Shown here in pieces: positions 1-10,973 of a DNA stretch of 64,000 bases. The notes beneath the pieces were generated by a model. It saw nothing but the letters and a program-made list of their open reading frames with translations. It made no database searches and was not told where the DNA came from. Every line of letters begins with the position of its first letter. The first letter of the stretch is position 1. The stretch is taken from positions 744,001 to 808,000 of the forward strand of contig BCKC01000001.1 in NCBI GenBank assembly GCA_001600455.1. The letters run 5' to 3'. The position numbers were made by a program, and so were the translations under genes. The stretch comes from Endocalyx cinctus (taxonomy: Eukaryota > Ascomycota > Sordariomycetes > Amphisphaeriales > Apiosporaceae).

Positions 1-392
1 ACCATAGGTTGAAAGAATGTCCACGTCTAGGGACCCGTTGTCTACTGCGCAGCTGCATTCTGGGAGGGATCGGGATCCGGTAGCATACATATACTGTTAG
101 CCGGGACCACGGTAACAATGCTACCTGAGTTGGGTATTGGTCGCAGAGCCGCAGGGTCCCATTAGAAATAGAGTCGACGTCCACTTTTTGTGGGATAAAT
201 ATGCCAGCATGAATAACTAACGAAGCTAACATAATTCCCCAGTTCTTCTCTTGTTCCAAGTTCGTGCGAATGATCACGATACTCTTTGGCACGTTCCTAG
301 TTCTTTTCTATACTTTATTATCTAATATTTCGAATCTATCCCCCAATCACTCTCCCCCTTCTTGTCCAATTCTTCCCCTCCTGATCGCAAGG
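1..392. other. Left-edge non-coding sequence / 5' region of first gene
   Basis: No recognisable coding signal. The last part should be the 5' UTR and promoter of the coiled-coil gene. The frame is open back to an upstream ATG at 264, but residues encoded between 264 and 392 are hydrophobic and low in complexity and do not resemble the following protein. I therefore treat them as untranslated. Confidence 0.5.
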
Positions 393-2035
393 ATGAGCTC
401 GAGCGAGAGCCTGGAGACTTTGGTAAAAGTCATCCAGAATTTGGCTGGAGAGAATTTCTTCAAAGAACTTGAGGCGCTTGTATCACAAAATGACGAACTC
501 AAGAAGAAAAATGCCTCGCTGGACTCGAGTAACGACCAACTCGCTGATAAGCAGTCGGAGCTCAATAAGAGATGCATTGACAAGGATAACGTGATCCAGG
601 AAAAGGGGCAAGAGATAGATACTCTCAATGAAAGCAACAAAGGCTTAATGGAGAAGGTTGAAATGATCGAGAGGCAAGTAGAGGAACTAACCGCGTCGCT
701 CGAGGAAGCTTCTCAGGTCAGAGCCAGGCTAGAAGAGGATGTCAGCAAGGGCGAAACTATGGTAGCAGACCTTGAGACAAATCTCGAACAGGAGAAAACG
801 AGATACGAAGAATTGAGCGTCGCCGAGCAAGCGGCCAAGGATGAGATACAGAAGCTTCAGACCGAGCTGCAGGAAACTAGAGCCAGTCTGAATCATCTAG
901 AATCTTTCGCTTGCAAGTTGACAGACACGCCGATAGAGACCATGTGAGTTTTGCCTACCCCTCTAGATGAATGGACCCATTTTGCTGACCTATAATTATT
1001 AGTCAAAACAGGATGCTTGCTATATTCGCATCCGCACACGATCTCATAATCAAGTACCTCGGCGACGATCTCGACGAAAACATTGTGATGAGGGACATGA
1101 GCTTCGGCGTTCTACAAAGTCATCCGAGCGTCAAGAGCTCGGTTCCTTTGCCGATGAGCAACTCTCTGCAGGCGAAGCAGATGCGAGTTGCGGCGGGCTT
1201 AATAGTCTTCGCGTCTTCGCTGGTCCAGCATATCTTCCGAGCTAGCTACCTTTTGGAAAAGAACGAACTTCCAAACTATCTAGCTACTCTCTCGATGGAA
1301 CAACCTGCTAGAGAGGCACATCTTCGCGCGGTGCTACTTGATACCTACCCCGAGGATCAGCGGGAGAATGGGATTGAGCGTGTCGATAACGTCGTAGCCG
1401 AAGTGAACGCCTGTATCCTCCCTCTTCTCACAACTTCGAAAGGTGAAGAGTTCAGCTTTTCTCTGCGAGAGCTTTGCAATTCCATCTGCGATCACTGGAT
1501 GGTGCTGCAAAAGTGCAAGGCGAAGGTGGAACCAGATTTTGGAGAGTTCGACGAGGAGTTTGAACAAGATTACGGTGAGGATGAGTGGGACATGTTTCCC
1601 ATAATCACCCCACCACCAAGCGAACCCACCGCACCCAGTTCGCCCCTCCCCCCAGAGGAAGACGACGCTGCACCGGCCAACACTAACGGCTGTACCACAG
1701 AGCCCCATACCCCTCCCAAAAGCCCCCTCAACAGCTCTGCCCGCGGTTCTCCTTATTATGGCGCCGAGAACTCGGTATATCGCCAGCCTAGTTACGACGA
1801 CAAAATAGTGCTCGTATGGCCGGCTTTCGCGTTGGTTTCGGATGGAAAACGCGAAATTCTGACTAAGGGCTACATCCTTCCTCAAGAGCAGATCGAGGCA
1901 ACCAAAGGTGAGAAGTTCGCAATGCCGGTACACATGTCTAAACGAGTAGCTCGACAGCGGATGCGGAACTTGTCTGTCCACCGCAAGTCTTTTTTATTAC
2001 CGACAAATTTAAGCGATGGATTCAGCGAAGCCTGA
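393..2035 (+). CDS. Coiled-coil protein of unknown function (about 527 aa, 2 exons)
   Basis: Exons 393-943 and 1003-2035; the 59-nt intron 944-1002 has a GTGAGT donor and TATTAG acceptor and restores one frame across the join (codon split AT|T). The N-terminal ~180 residues are Glu/Lys/Gln-rich with heptad-like spacing, a long coiled coil. The middle (about 185-340) looks globular and helical. Residues about 370-430 are Pro/Ser/Asp-rich and disordered, and the C-terminus is basic. Start: the ATG at 393 opens the charged coiled-coil sequence; the in-frame ATG at 264 would add an atypical hydrophobic leader. No catalytic motif is visible. Coiled coil plus acidic linker suggests a scaffold or nuclear protein, but I do not recognise a family. 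Confidence 0.75.
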
Positions 2036-2606
2036 GCCCATCTCGTTCACCCAGAAGACGCAGATCCTTGGGGCTGGGTTGAAATCACCACACCGATCAA
2101 ACGCTTCACTTTTCTTCTTTTTTTCTTTCCTCTCTTTTGGGAATCGAATGCATATGGAGGAGCTTGGGATCATTCTTTTAGACAAAAATATGTTTCATTT
2201 TCATTCTTTTAATTTTTTTTTTTTCATTGATTCTTTTCCTTGGTTCTTTTTTTCTGTTTCTTCTAATTGTAATCCGAGGGTTATTTCGGGTATTTGTGTG
2301 TAGGATTTGGTATTTATGATGAGTCAATGAAGTGTTACGAAGGATACTGTACAATACCCACAATGGTGTACTCTGTACAGATTATTTGTTTGAAAAAATT
2401 GGAGGATCTGTTTACCGGAATCGAAATAAAAAAGCTGGAAATCAGGTGAAATGACGTTGCCCTAGTTAATTTTAGGAACATATGTGATAATACTTAATTT
2501 TCACATCCTGTCCAAGGAAGGCCTTGATCCCACAGTTTCACAAGATGTGATCGTACGTATATTAAGGCTATGAGATAGCTGAATTCAGTCAACATCTGAT
2601 ACGGCT
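2036..2606. other. Convergent intergenic region, no gene
   Basis: Lies between two converging genes. It contains T-rich tracts around 2110-2225 typical of a fungal 3' UTR. Short open frames here are low-complexity Phe/Lys runs caused by the T/A tracts, so I see no gene. Confidence 0.6.
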
Positions 2607-3212
2607 TCATCGTGTTCTCGCTCCCATTTTATCTCGAAGATCTTGCAAGTAGCGGACAAGGTGGGGAGCGGCTCTGGTCTCAATCAAATTACGCTGTCGT
2701 CTTGTCATGTGCGCCAGGACGTAATCAGAAACAGCCTCGTGACTTCGATTATCTGGGCGGTCAATTCCAATCGAAATACGTGACCAACGCGCGCCTGGGT
2801 AATCGACTGGACGAAGATGTTGATTGATACTCTTAATTCCATTATGGCCACGATGGCTTGACTTCCATTTCCTTTCGGTTAAGCTACCAAACGATTCCTC
2901 TAGATCGTCATGGACAATTACTAAGGCTAACTCAGAAGGTGTGAGTTGGTAGTTATTGAGCACTTCTTTCCACGTATTCGCGACCCAAGGTCCACTGACG
3001 TTCATCATGGTGGGACTCTGAAGCATTATATACGGATCGCCGGTCGAGGCCAAACATGTCCTTTTACCGTATCGTTCCGAAGTGAATGGTGGTTGAGACG
3101 GAGCGAGAAGTGCTTGGGCGGCGGATAGAGTCCAGTGACCGACGGAATGAAGGGACAGGTAATAGGGTACTTGATTGCCCAAGCTGATTATCAGGAAACG
3201 AGGTTGAAACAT
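2607..3212 (-). CDS. PTH1: Peptidyl-tRNA hydrolase, bacterial Pth/PTH1 type (201 aa)
   Basis: Hydrolyses the ester bond of peptidyl-tRNA released by stalled ribosomes, recycling tRNA; eukaryotic PTH1 acts mainly in mitochondria. All signature blocks of the family are present in order: the N-terminal strand with the GN pair (LIISLGN, Asn about residue 13), the H-S-V-G-H segment that carries the catalytic His, the substrate-binding MMNVSG Asn, the VHDDLEE Asp block, and the GHNGIKSI Asn block. Length (~200 aa) fits the family. Single exon. It is divergent from the BAR-domain gene, sharing a ~720-bp promoter region. The short N-terminus lacks an obvious mitochondrial presequence, so localisation is unclear; an unrecognised upstream exon is possible. 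Confidence 0.9.
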   Translation of the reverse strand: MFQPRFLIISLGNQVPYYLSLHSVGHWTLSAAQALLAPSQPPFTSERYGKRTCLASTGDPYIMLQSPTMMNVSGPWVANTWKEVLNNYQLTPSELALVIVHDDLEESFGSLTERKWKSSHRGHNGIKSINQHLRPVDYPGARWSRISIGIDRPDNRSHEAVSDYVLAHMTRRQRNLIETRAAPHLVRYLQDLRDKMGARTR

Positions 3213-3931
3213 TGAAATACTATAACAATATCAATTGAAACCAGAGAAGTAGTAATAGTTGGATTTAAAGGAGTGATAGTAACAATGAGAATAATTACAA
3301 GTATGGTAGCGAAAGAATTCGAGTTGGAAAAATATGGTGTAGTGTAGATAGGTAAATATCAGTAACGGATGAAGCTCAATTCACCAGAGCTATCAATCAA
3401 TACTGGGCTGCGGGATAGTAGCGAATTAATGGATATCCGTAAGCAAATAACAGCTGCTGTCATCTGTCTCGTCTTTTTATTTACTGTCAGACTGTGTACC
3501 TACTTATTTGGTGGCGGAGTATAAATACCTAGGTACCTAGGTACCTACCTAGGTAGATTGTAGGTCCACTACTAAGTAAATACTCAGCCCGCTGACGTCG
3601 TTAATTATTTGATTAGTTGGGTTGATAAAGCTAAGCCACAGCAAGACTTCCCGCCTATTATTGCACTTATTGCACCCATCAACAATCATATTTACCACTA
3701 CCCGTAGACCTTACCAGTCAGCCAATTTACCTACCATTCCCATCTTTGTTACCCAATTACCACTCTGCTTTTTTTCTTCTCTTTATTTTTCTTACCTATA
3801 ATCGCAAACTGTGAAAATTATAGAATTTCAACATTTTCCTAGGTGATCATATTATATCACATTGGAATTCTTATTTTAATAACCTATTCTTTTCTTTCGA
3901 AGTAGGAGAATAAACTTTCATACCCGAAACT
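3213..3931. promoter_or_regulatory. Bidirectional promoter region between PTH1-like and RVS161-like genes
   Basis: About 720 bp between two divergent starts (3212 minus, 3932 plus). It contains a block of overlapping palindromes (3526-3555) and, nearer the plus-strand gene, a pyrimidine-rich tract (about 3768-3800) of the kind common upstream of fungal transcription starts. No open frame of note. Confidence 0.55.
3526..3555. repeat. Overlapping CCTAGGTA palindromic repeats
   Basis: TACCTAGG/TACCTACC units repeat with self-complementary cores (CCTAGG, GGTACC) over 30 bp in the shared promoter. Similar TACCTA/TAGGTA-rich sequence recurs around 50010-50070 and 50485-50535. It could be a protein-binding site array or simple microsatellite drift. 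Confidence 0.7.
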
Positions 3932-4951
3932 ATGTCGTGGTCAGGTATGTCGCAAAATATATCCCAGTCCCCAATTTCCCAAAGGGGCCCCACGTTGATC
4001 GACATGACGATTTGCAGGTTTCAAAAAGAATGTCAACCGCGCGACGACGCAGGTTATGATGAAGACGGGTCATGTCGAGAAGACGAACGATCGAGATTAC
4101 GAAGTCGAAGAAAGGAGATTCCGCACCATGGAGGCTGCTTCCTTACGACTCCAAAAAGAAGCGAGAGGATACCTAGATTCGCTACGAGGTGAGAACGAAC
4201 GACGATGATTTTTAAGCATATCTTAAGACAATCGAGGGACAATAAAAGAACAAATATTAACACATTTTCTTTTTGTCTTGCGCAAATACAGCCATGACTG
4301 CGTCGCAGATGCGCATTGCCGAAACGATAGATGCCTTTTACGGAGATGCCGGGGCGAACGATGGCGTTAGTAGAAGCTACAAACAAGCGGTGGAAGACCT
4401 AGACGCCGAGACGATAAAGGCATTAGACGGACCGTATCGAACCACAGTATTAGATCCTATTTCTAGATTCTGTGGTTATTTTCCAGACGTGAACGAATGT
4501 ACGGAACCCTACCCTCTTGAAAGACGAGAAAAATCTTACTTACTATGACTCAAAAGGCATTAAGAAGCGAGGGCACAAACTTTTAGACTATGACGCGTTG
4601 CGGGCCAAGGTGAAGAAATTGGCCGAGAAGCCGGACAAGGATGTGACGAAATTGCCCCGCACCGAAAAGGAGATGGACATGGCGCGCGCGGCGTATGAGC
4701 AGCTCAATGACCAGCTCTCGAGCGAATTGCCGCAACTCATCGACCTCAGAGTTCCATACCTCGACCCCAGTTTCGAGGCCCTCGTCAAGATCCAGCTGAG
4801 GTTCTGCGCCGAGGCATATAGCCGAATGGCTCAGGTACAACAGTACCTCGACGCCGACACTAGGGATCAGTACGCGCAAGGACACTTGGATACCAGAGTA
4901 GAACAGGTATTGCAGGAGATTCGGGAACTCAGCATCAGCGGTACCGTCTAA
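3932..4951 (+). CDS. RVS161: BAR-domain protein, Rvs161/Hob3 type (261 aa, 4 exons)
   Basis: Amphiphysin-like N-BAR protein that binds and bends membrane at actin patches during endocytosis; in yeast Rvs161 pairs with Rvs167. Exons 3932-3944, 4018-4188, 4292-4498 and 4557-4951; the 13-nt first exon is typical of fungal homologues. The predicted protein starts MSWSGFKKN, continues with the helix-1 sequence TGHVEKTNDRDYEVEE, then RTTVLDPISRFCGYFPDVNE, then KRGHKLLDYDALRAKVKKL, all diagnostic of this family. The 261-aa length fits the ~264-aa homologues and there is no SH3 domain, which separates it from Rvs167. Third intron (4499-4556) has a weaker GTACGG donor, but conserved sequence on both sides fixes it. 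Confidence 0.93.
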
Positions 4952-5553
4952 AAAAAGCTATCGCTCTTTGTTCACGGTTCGTATTCTATGGCATTCAAAG
5001 ACAGGTGGGGCAAAAGAGGCAATATACTATGTAAATCAAAATAAAGGCTCATTCAAGATGCCGAGTCTTGTCTACAAGGTAAAGGGTTAGAAGCCAAGCA
5101 TTCTTAGGTTGGGCGGGTTAAACAGGACAGGGCAGATATCCGGCGCTGTTATCACGGCCCAAGAACATGAAATGAATAATGTATTACGTTGATGTCATGG
5201 CGAGAGATGGAAAGATCTTGCCTTGTATATCGAATTTTAAATCGCCGTAAAATAAACATGAGCCGCAGTATTTCGCCCGATGCTCACGTAATTCGTGCCA
5301 GAATCTTAATTTCGTTTTGTCGAAACAATACTGCATGCAATTCATACTTTCGTATGGGCTGCAGAAAGAGATGAACAGGACCCATTTCCATGTTGGCATA
5401 TATACATATCAAAAGTGATAATAATATAGATACAGGATAAAGAATAAAACTTTTGTCCAAACCATATGCCTATATACTGTGAGCATCCAGACCGATCCTC
5501 CTAACCTCTCCCCAAATTCGAGTTGGCTTTTCCCTAAGCTTACTCACTTTTCT
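4952..5553. other. Convergent intergenic region, no gene
   Basis: Between the BAR gene and the converging lactonase gene. AT-rich, with likely 3' UTRs; open frames are short and unsupported. Confidence 0.6.
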
Positions 5554-6845
5554 CTATTCGACCCACACCACAGCGCTCAATCCATCTTCCTGCTGCTCAG
5601 TACCAGGAGTAGCGACCTGAATACTGTCCAACAGCTTGCCCAACTTCCCCGTCTCGGGATCTCTCGCGATGATAGCGACGTTACTACTCGTCTGACCGCC
5701 CACGGCGACGAGATCGCCCGCCTTATTGATCGAAAAAGTACGAGGGAACCAAGCGTGCGCGTTAGTCGCCTCCACCCACGCGATATCCCCCGTAGCGGGA
5801 TCGATCGAGTAAGCCGCGAGCGAGTCCTGCTGCGCCCCGAACGTCTGATCCGCCCGGTTCGCCGCGTACAGGAAGTTACCCGCGACGTGGACCTCGGCGG
5901 CCTTGGACCCTTCGGCCGGGGTCGCGTCCTCGGCGTAGGTGGAGAGGGTCTGCTTCTTCTCGAGCGTCATGCAACCACCTTCCTCCTCGTCCGCCGAGTA
6001 CGAGACGGCCCAGGAGGTGACCGAGTTGCCTAGCTCGTTCACCGTGTACAGCATCAGACCCTCGGTCGAGGCCGGGTCCGGCGACCACCAGGCCCCGTGC
6101 CGGGGTCCGTCGCCCGGGTCGGTCTCGCCGGCCGCGCACGCCGTCAGGTTCCCGGTCGAGGACTCGATGGCGAAGATGCGAATCAGATCCGCCCCTAGAT
6201 CGGGCACGATCAGATACGACCCCGTAGGATCCGTCTGCGCCGAGTGAGGGTGGGGTGCGTTCTGGCGGGGGTTTGGACCGGGCTCCGACATATTGAATTT
6301 GAATTGCTGCAGGACGGAGGCGCCCTCGACGAGCGGGAGCTCATAGGTCGTGAGCGTGGAGGGATCGCTACAAAGGAGAGAGAAAAGGGAGGTAGCAATG
6401 TTAGTATGAGAAAATTGTGACAAGACAAATTCTGAGAGTGAATACAATAATAGATGTAAAGTACGTACTATTCGACGGTGGCGAAGAATCCCGCGCCGTC
6501 TCCGCCTCCGTACGGAGTACCATGAACGCTAGCACCGGCGGTAACGATCTGGCCTGTCTGGGTCAGGTCACCGGCCGAGCCAACAGAGTATGACGCCAGC
6601 ATGCCGCTGCCATTCCAGTCCTCGTCGACGCAATAGACGGCCTTGGCGTCTTCGGTGATGTGCAGCCAGGCGGGGAGGGTACCGCAGCCCTCGACCGCGG
6701 TCTTTACTGCCATCGACGAGGAGTTAAGGGTAGCAGGCGGCGAGTATGATAGGGAAAATATCTTCCCCGTGTAGTGGGAGACCAGCAAGCTGGCTCCCAG
6801 GGCCTGGGGTACCAGCATCCCGAGAACGAGTGCCAAAGACGACAT
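5554..6845 (-). CDS. Secreted lactonase-fold seven-bladed beta-propeller protein (396 aa, 2 exons)
   Basis: Exons (minus strand) 6845-6469 and 6367-5554; the 101-nt intron has a GTACGT donor and TTTGTAG acceptor and joins ...FFATVE to YDPSTLT. Residues 1-18 form a signal peptide (MSSLALVLGMLVPQALGA). The body carries repeated blade motifs of the 6-phosphogluconolactonase / carboxy-muconate-cyclase fold (Pfam Lactonase type): NAPHPHSAQTDPTGSYLIVPDLGAD, PRHGAWW, VHVAGNFLYAANRA, and PRTFSINKAGDLVAVGGQTS. Family members open lactone rings. An extracellular location argues against a pentose-phosphate role and for an aromatic or sugar lactone, which is inference. The 3' exon is markedly GC-rich compared with its flanks. 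Confidence 0.88.
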
Positions 6846-8832
6846 GGTAAATGAAAAGAGCTGATCAACTTGATTTCTCGCCGAGACAATTAATAGAGAT
6901 TAGATAGCTGAAATACGGCACGATACAAGATAACGAAGCGAGAGCGGTAGAAAAGAATAAAAGAATGAAAAACGCGAACCAAAAGGAAAGCAACTTAAGA
7001 GAAATGATACAGAAATTGAGTAAGTTAGCTAGATGTCAGTAATCAATCGGAGAGGGGCAACGGTACCCGAAAATGGTGGTATTTTGACTCGGAGAGTCAC
7101 ATCGCGGCTTGGTGTCCAATACGTCTTAGTCTTCAACTCAAAGCCTCCTTGCTTGGCTGGAAAATAACATCTAGATGTAACGTCGTCGCGTGGGCAGAAA
7201 AGGTGCATTAATGTATCGTGTGGTCCAAAACTAGGTCTTTGGGCATAAAAGCGGTGACTGTTTCTAGGGTCCGTGAGCGCAAATGGAAATTGCCCGGAAG
7301 ATCTATCCGAACAATGTGGCATACATTATTCCTCCTGCCCGAGAGGGTGACGAGATTTGGAGACAGGGATTTATGAGGCTAATTTATGCAAATAGGTCTT
7401 CATAACAAATTCACCCGATCTTTTATTAAGGAACTTCGTTGGAGGAAATTGATTATTTGGCCGATAAATAATCACATGAATTGAAAAAAGGAGAGAGGAG
7501 AAGGAGTTCCCGTCGTCATCAGCATTACACGAGGTCGATCCCGGCGAGACGGTCCTCAGAACATCAGATGTGGACCCAAAATTATTTGTTCGGCAGTACT
7601 CTGGCTCTGCATGCTACTATGTAGTTAACGAGCAAGGTACGTAGAATTCAATCAATGTCAGTCAGGGAAAATTACCAGGAGATCGATGATCGAGAAAAAT
7701 TTGACAAAATCCAGTATGAGCACTTGGACGCTGTAAATTGGTTGGTTACGAATTTTCCCGCTTGGTTTCATTTAAGGTCAAAATTGGGATTATTTGCTTT
7801 AAGCTGAAGTCTGTAAAGGGGTATATGTCGATCTCGGGTATCATTGTCTCGCAATTGACCACTAACCGGGTAATTTCCCAAATCAAATCAACGGCTGTTG
7901 AAGCACTTTGTCGATATGGTGCTTCAATTTCCGATGCTGTCATTGCTATCATGATAGATAGCTCGAAACAGCCGCTCGCTAATAGCTACCGTAGAGTTAA
8001 CATGATATCTTAATGTTTATAGTGTCATGCGACATGTTACCCATAATACGGCAAACTATACCTACGTGACACACACGGCAGTTATGAAGAGTGGTAGCTG
8101 GGACAGTTCAAAAAGTGCTCAGCCTGGCCCAGATGTAGGTATGAGGGAACTGTGCATGATAAGAGGGCATAGGTCACAGAAGTCGCCTGCTAGGTTTGGG
8201 GATTGAGTGGAGCAGGTAATCTCGAGCACGCGGCGTGTGTCGCTGCGCTTGATTAGGCGACGCGTTTAAGAACTGGGAACCATACCGTGACATATAGCCT
8301 GTATGCTCAAGAATCTGGGGTCCCCACCAGAAGCTGCAACATTTCGTGGGGTGACCGGGTACCGAAAGGTATTGTCACAGTGATTTCCTAAGTGTTCTGC
8401 TTGCTGCATGGGGGATCATTTGGTCGATACCGCTGTTTCTTCGGAAAGGCTTTCCATTCGATATACCAGCCCGTCTTCATATTTATCGCAAAGCAGTGAG
8501 ACGAACGATCAATGCTTAGTGGCCAAGGCTGTGTGGAAATTAATAATCGGGACATCTGACCGGCCCGCCTAGTCTCTAGCGTAGACATCGGTAGCTGAAT
8601 GAATGATGCGAAGTATTAGACGTTCATCTTTATTGTTATCGTTCGACAAAATCGTTCGAGATCCCTCAAAGTGCTCGGAGATGTTAGAAAATTTACGAAT
8701 TGAGGCCGATCCATCGTGTATTTCATAAAGCCCCTTTCCCCCTTTTCCCCATTCCCCCCCTTTCCTCGACCGCAGAGGCTCACACAAGCAAGAGAGTAAG
8801 CAGCAAGTTATCCATAATTCAGAGCAGACAGT
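6846..8832. other. Long intergenic region with no supported gene
   Basis: Holds the promoter of the lactonase gene and, at its right end (about 8725-8765), a C/T-rich tract just before the flavin-oxidase start. Open frames at 7029-7322 (minus) and 7738-8013 (plus) show no domain and no fungal codon signature, so they are not called. Confidence 0.55.
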
Positions 8833-10422
8833 ATGCAGATCTCAATCCTCGGTTTAAGTATTCTGGCCACTTTGGCACAATCCTCTGCGCTCAACAAGAG
8901 AGCTGCTCTGGAAGACTGTCTTAATCAGGGGTCAGTTGCCTTCGATGCAGTTGACTCAGAAGATTGGACCCTCGACTCCAACCCATATAACGAGAGACTG
9001 CGGTATACACCCGGAGCAATTGCAGTACCAACCACTGCTGACGAGATTCAGAAAGCCGTACAATGCGGTTCTCAGATGGGATATAAGGTGACACCGAAAT
9101 GCGGTGGCCACAGCTACGCGTCCTATGGTCTCGGCGGAGAAGATGGACATCTTGTAATCCAACTCGATCGCATGTACAGCGTCAAGTTAGATCCCGAAAC
9201 CAACATTGCAACGGTGGATTCGGGTACCCGGTTGGGTCATCTAGCTTCCGAGTTATATAATCAGGGCAAACGCGCCATATCGCACGGAACCTGTCCTGGG
9301 TAAGTACAACCAACATCATCTACTACTAAAACGATCGCTGATTTGATATGTAGTGTTGGTGTGTCCGGCCATATCCTGCACGGTGGCTTCGGCATGAGCT
9401 CGCATACTCGCGGACTTGCTCTCGACTGGGTTCAGGGCATGAACATCGTGTTAGCGAACGGGACGACGGTGCACACTTCGGCTACAGAAAACCCGGAGCT
9501 CTTCTGGGGTATGCTCGGAGCGGGATCGAACTTCGGCGTTGTCACGTCGTACGAACTCAAGACATTTGCGGTTCCGGAGAATGTCACCTGGTTTATAGTC
9601 AGCTTGCCAATGAAGAGAGATAGTTGGGTCTCGGTTCTGGAAGCCTTAGAGGAGTATGCCATGAACACGATGCCGAGCGAGTTGAACATGCGCTTGTATG
9701 GAACCACTCGCTTCACTCAACTCGAGGGTTCTTACCACGGAAACAAAGAGGATCTCGAAGCTGCCCTTGCGCCGTTGTTAGAAAAGACCGGAGCCGTACT
9801 TGCTCAGGCGCAGACAACCGACTGGATCGGAGGGCTCGAGCATTTCGGAAACATGAAACTCGACCAGACCCATCCCCACAAGGAGGTAATGATAGATCCT
9901 ACCAGATATAATATATCTCGAATTGTTATGCTAACTTTAAATCTGCAGTCTGAGAACTTCTACAGTAAGAGTGTAGAACTTAAGGGCCTGAGCGGAACAG
10001 CCGCCCAGGATTTTACTAACTATTGGTTCGACGTTGCAAAGAACCAGACCATGTTCTGGTACGTGCAGATGGATTTCCACGGAGGCAAGAACTCGGCCGT
10101 GTGGAATGCGGACGCGAGCAGCACCTCTTACGCGCACCGTGACAAGCTGTACATTCTCCAGTTCTACGCTCGATCGTCGACGTCGGGCGAAGTTCCCGAA
10201 GAGGCATACAAGTTTGTGGACGACTGGTCAACCGCTACCACAGCTGCGCTAAGCCCGGAAGAATGGGGAGTGTATATCAACTATCCGGATACGAGCCTGA
10301 ACCGGACAACAGCTCAGCAGATGTACTGGGGCGAGAGTCTCCCCCGTCTGCAGAAGCTTAAGGCCGAGTTGGACCCCGAGGAATTATTCTATTACCCGGT
10401 TTCAGTCGAACCCGCGAAGTAA
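8833..10422 (+). CDS. Secreted FAD-linked oligosaccharide-oxidase-like protein (AA7/BBE type, 490 aa, 3 exons)
   Basis: Exons 8833-9299, 9354-9885 and 9949-10422. Signal peptide at residues 1-19, then a FAD-binding domain with KCGGHSYASYG (His93) and GTCPGVGVSGH (Cys153). These match the two residues that tether FAD bicovalently in glucooligosaccharide oxidases and berberine-bridge enzymes. The C-terminus has the BBE element ending in YWGESLPRLQKLK..DPEELF. Likely oxidises the anomeric carbon of a (oligo)saccharide, or a small aromatic alcohol, with release of H2O2 outside the cell. Intron 2 (9886-9948, 63 nt) is a multiple of three and stop-free, so the frame stays open if retained; GTAATG donor, GCTAAC branch and CTGCAG acceptor, plus the family-like join HPHKE|SENFYSKS, support its removal. 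Confidence 0.9.
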
Positions 10423-10973
10423 AACACTGAGGAATTGAAGTGTTAGGATATAAGGATTGTTCATGATATTTCTATACCAAGGATACGTGGGAATATTAGG
10501 CATTATGTTAAATCTGACGGAATGTTATTATCGACGGGCTAGCAATGAATATCGAGGAGGGAATATCACATGTTCAATATTTTCTTTAGACTATTGAGTA
10601 TCCATGACTGTAGTGTTAACGCAATGAAAATAGCAAGATTGCGATGTTGCGATGATGTGAGCTCTAATAATTAAGTGGATCGTACGCCAAGCTTTAGTGC
10701 ATTTACCGCGTCACAATGGATCGACCCGCCGCTAAGTCATATCTTATACTGGATTAACAGTAGCCTAGCTGAGGTTATAGTGGATGTTGCTAGGTGTTGT
10801 CTGCCAGGCATCACTGTAGATTACTCTAGGTTAATTCAATTAACTTAACCTGTCCATTTCTACTATTCTCACAAATTCATACCCACACCTCGATTTCAAT
10901 TGATCATACCAAACCTAGTCTTTCTTGAGGAATCGGCTTGTAATATTTCTTATCATTGTATTAATTAGTAATA
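10423..10973. other. Intergenic region, no gene
   Basis: AT-rich spacer holding the 3' end of the flavin oxidase and the promoter of the PLD-like gene. No coding signal seen. Confidence 0.6.

Noticed and set aside
5479..6247. Plus-strand open frames opposite the lactonase gene
   Set aside because: GC-rich antisense shadows; Arg-rich translations without domains, while the minus strand has a clear family.
8287..8325. Short similarity between about 8295-8315 and 20496-20516 (TAGCCTGYATG..)
   Set aside because: Only ~20 bases with several mismatches and no extension; likely chance.
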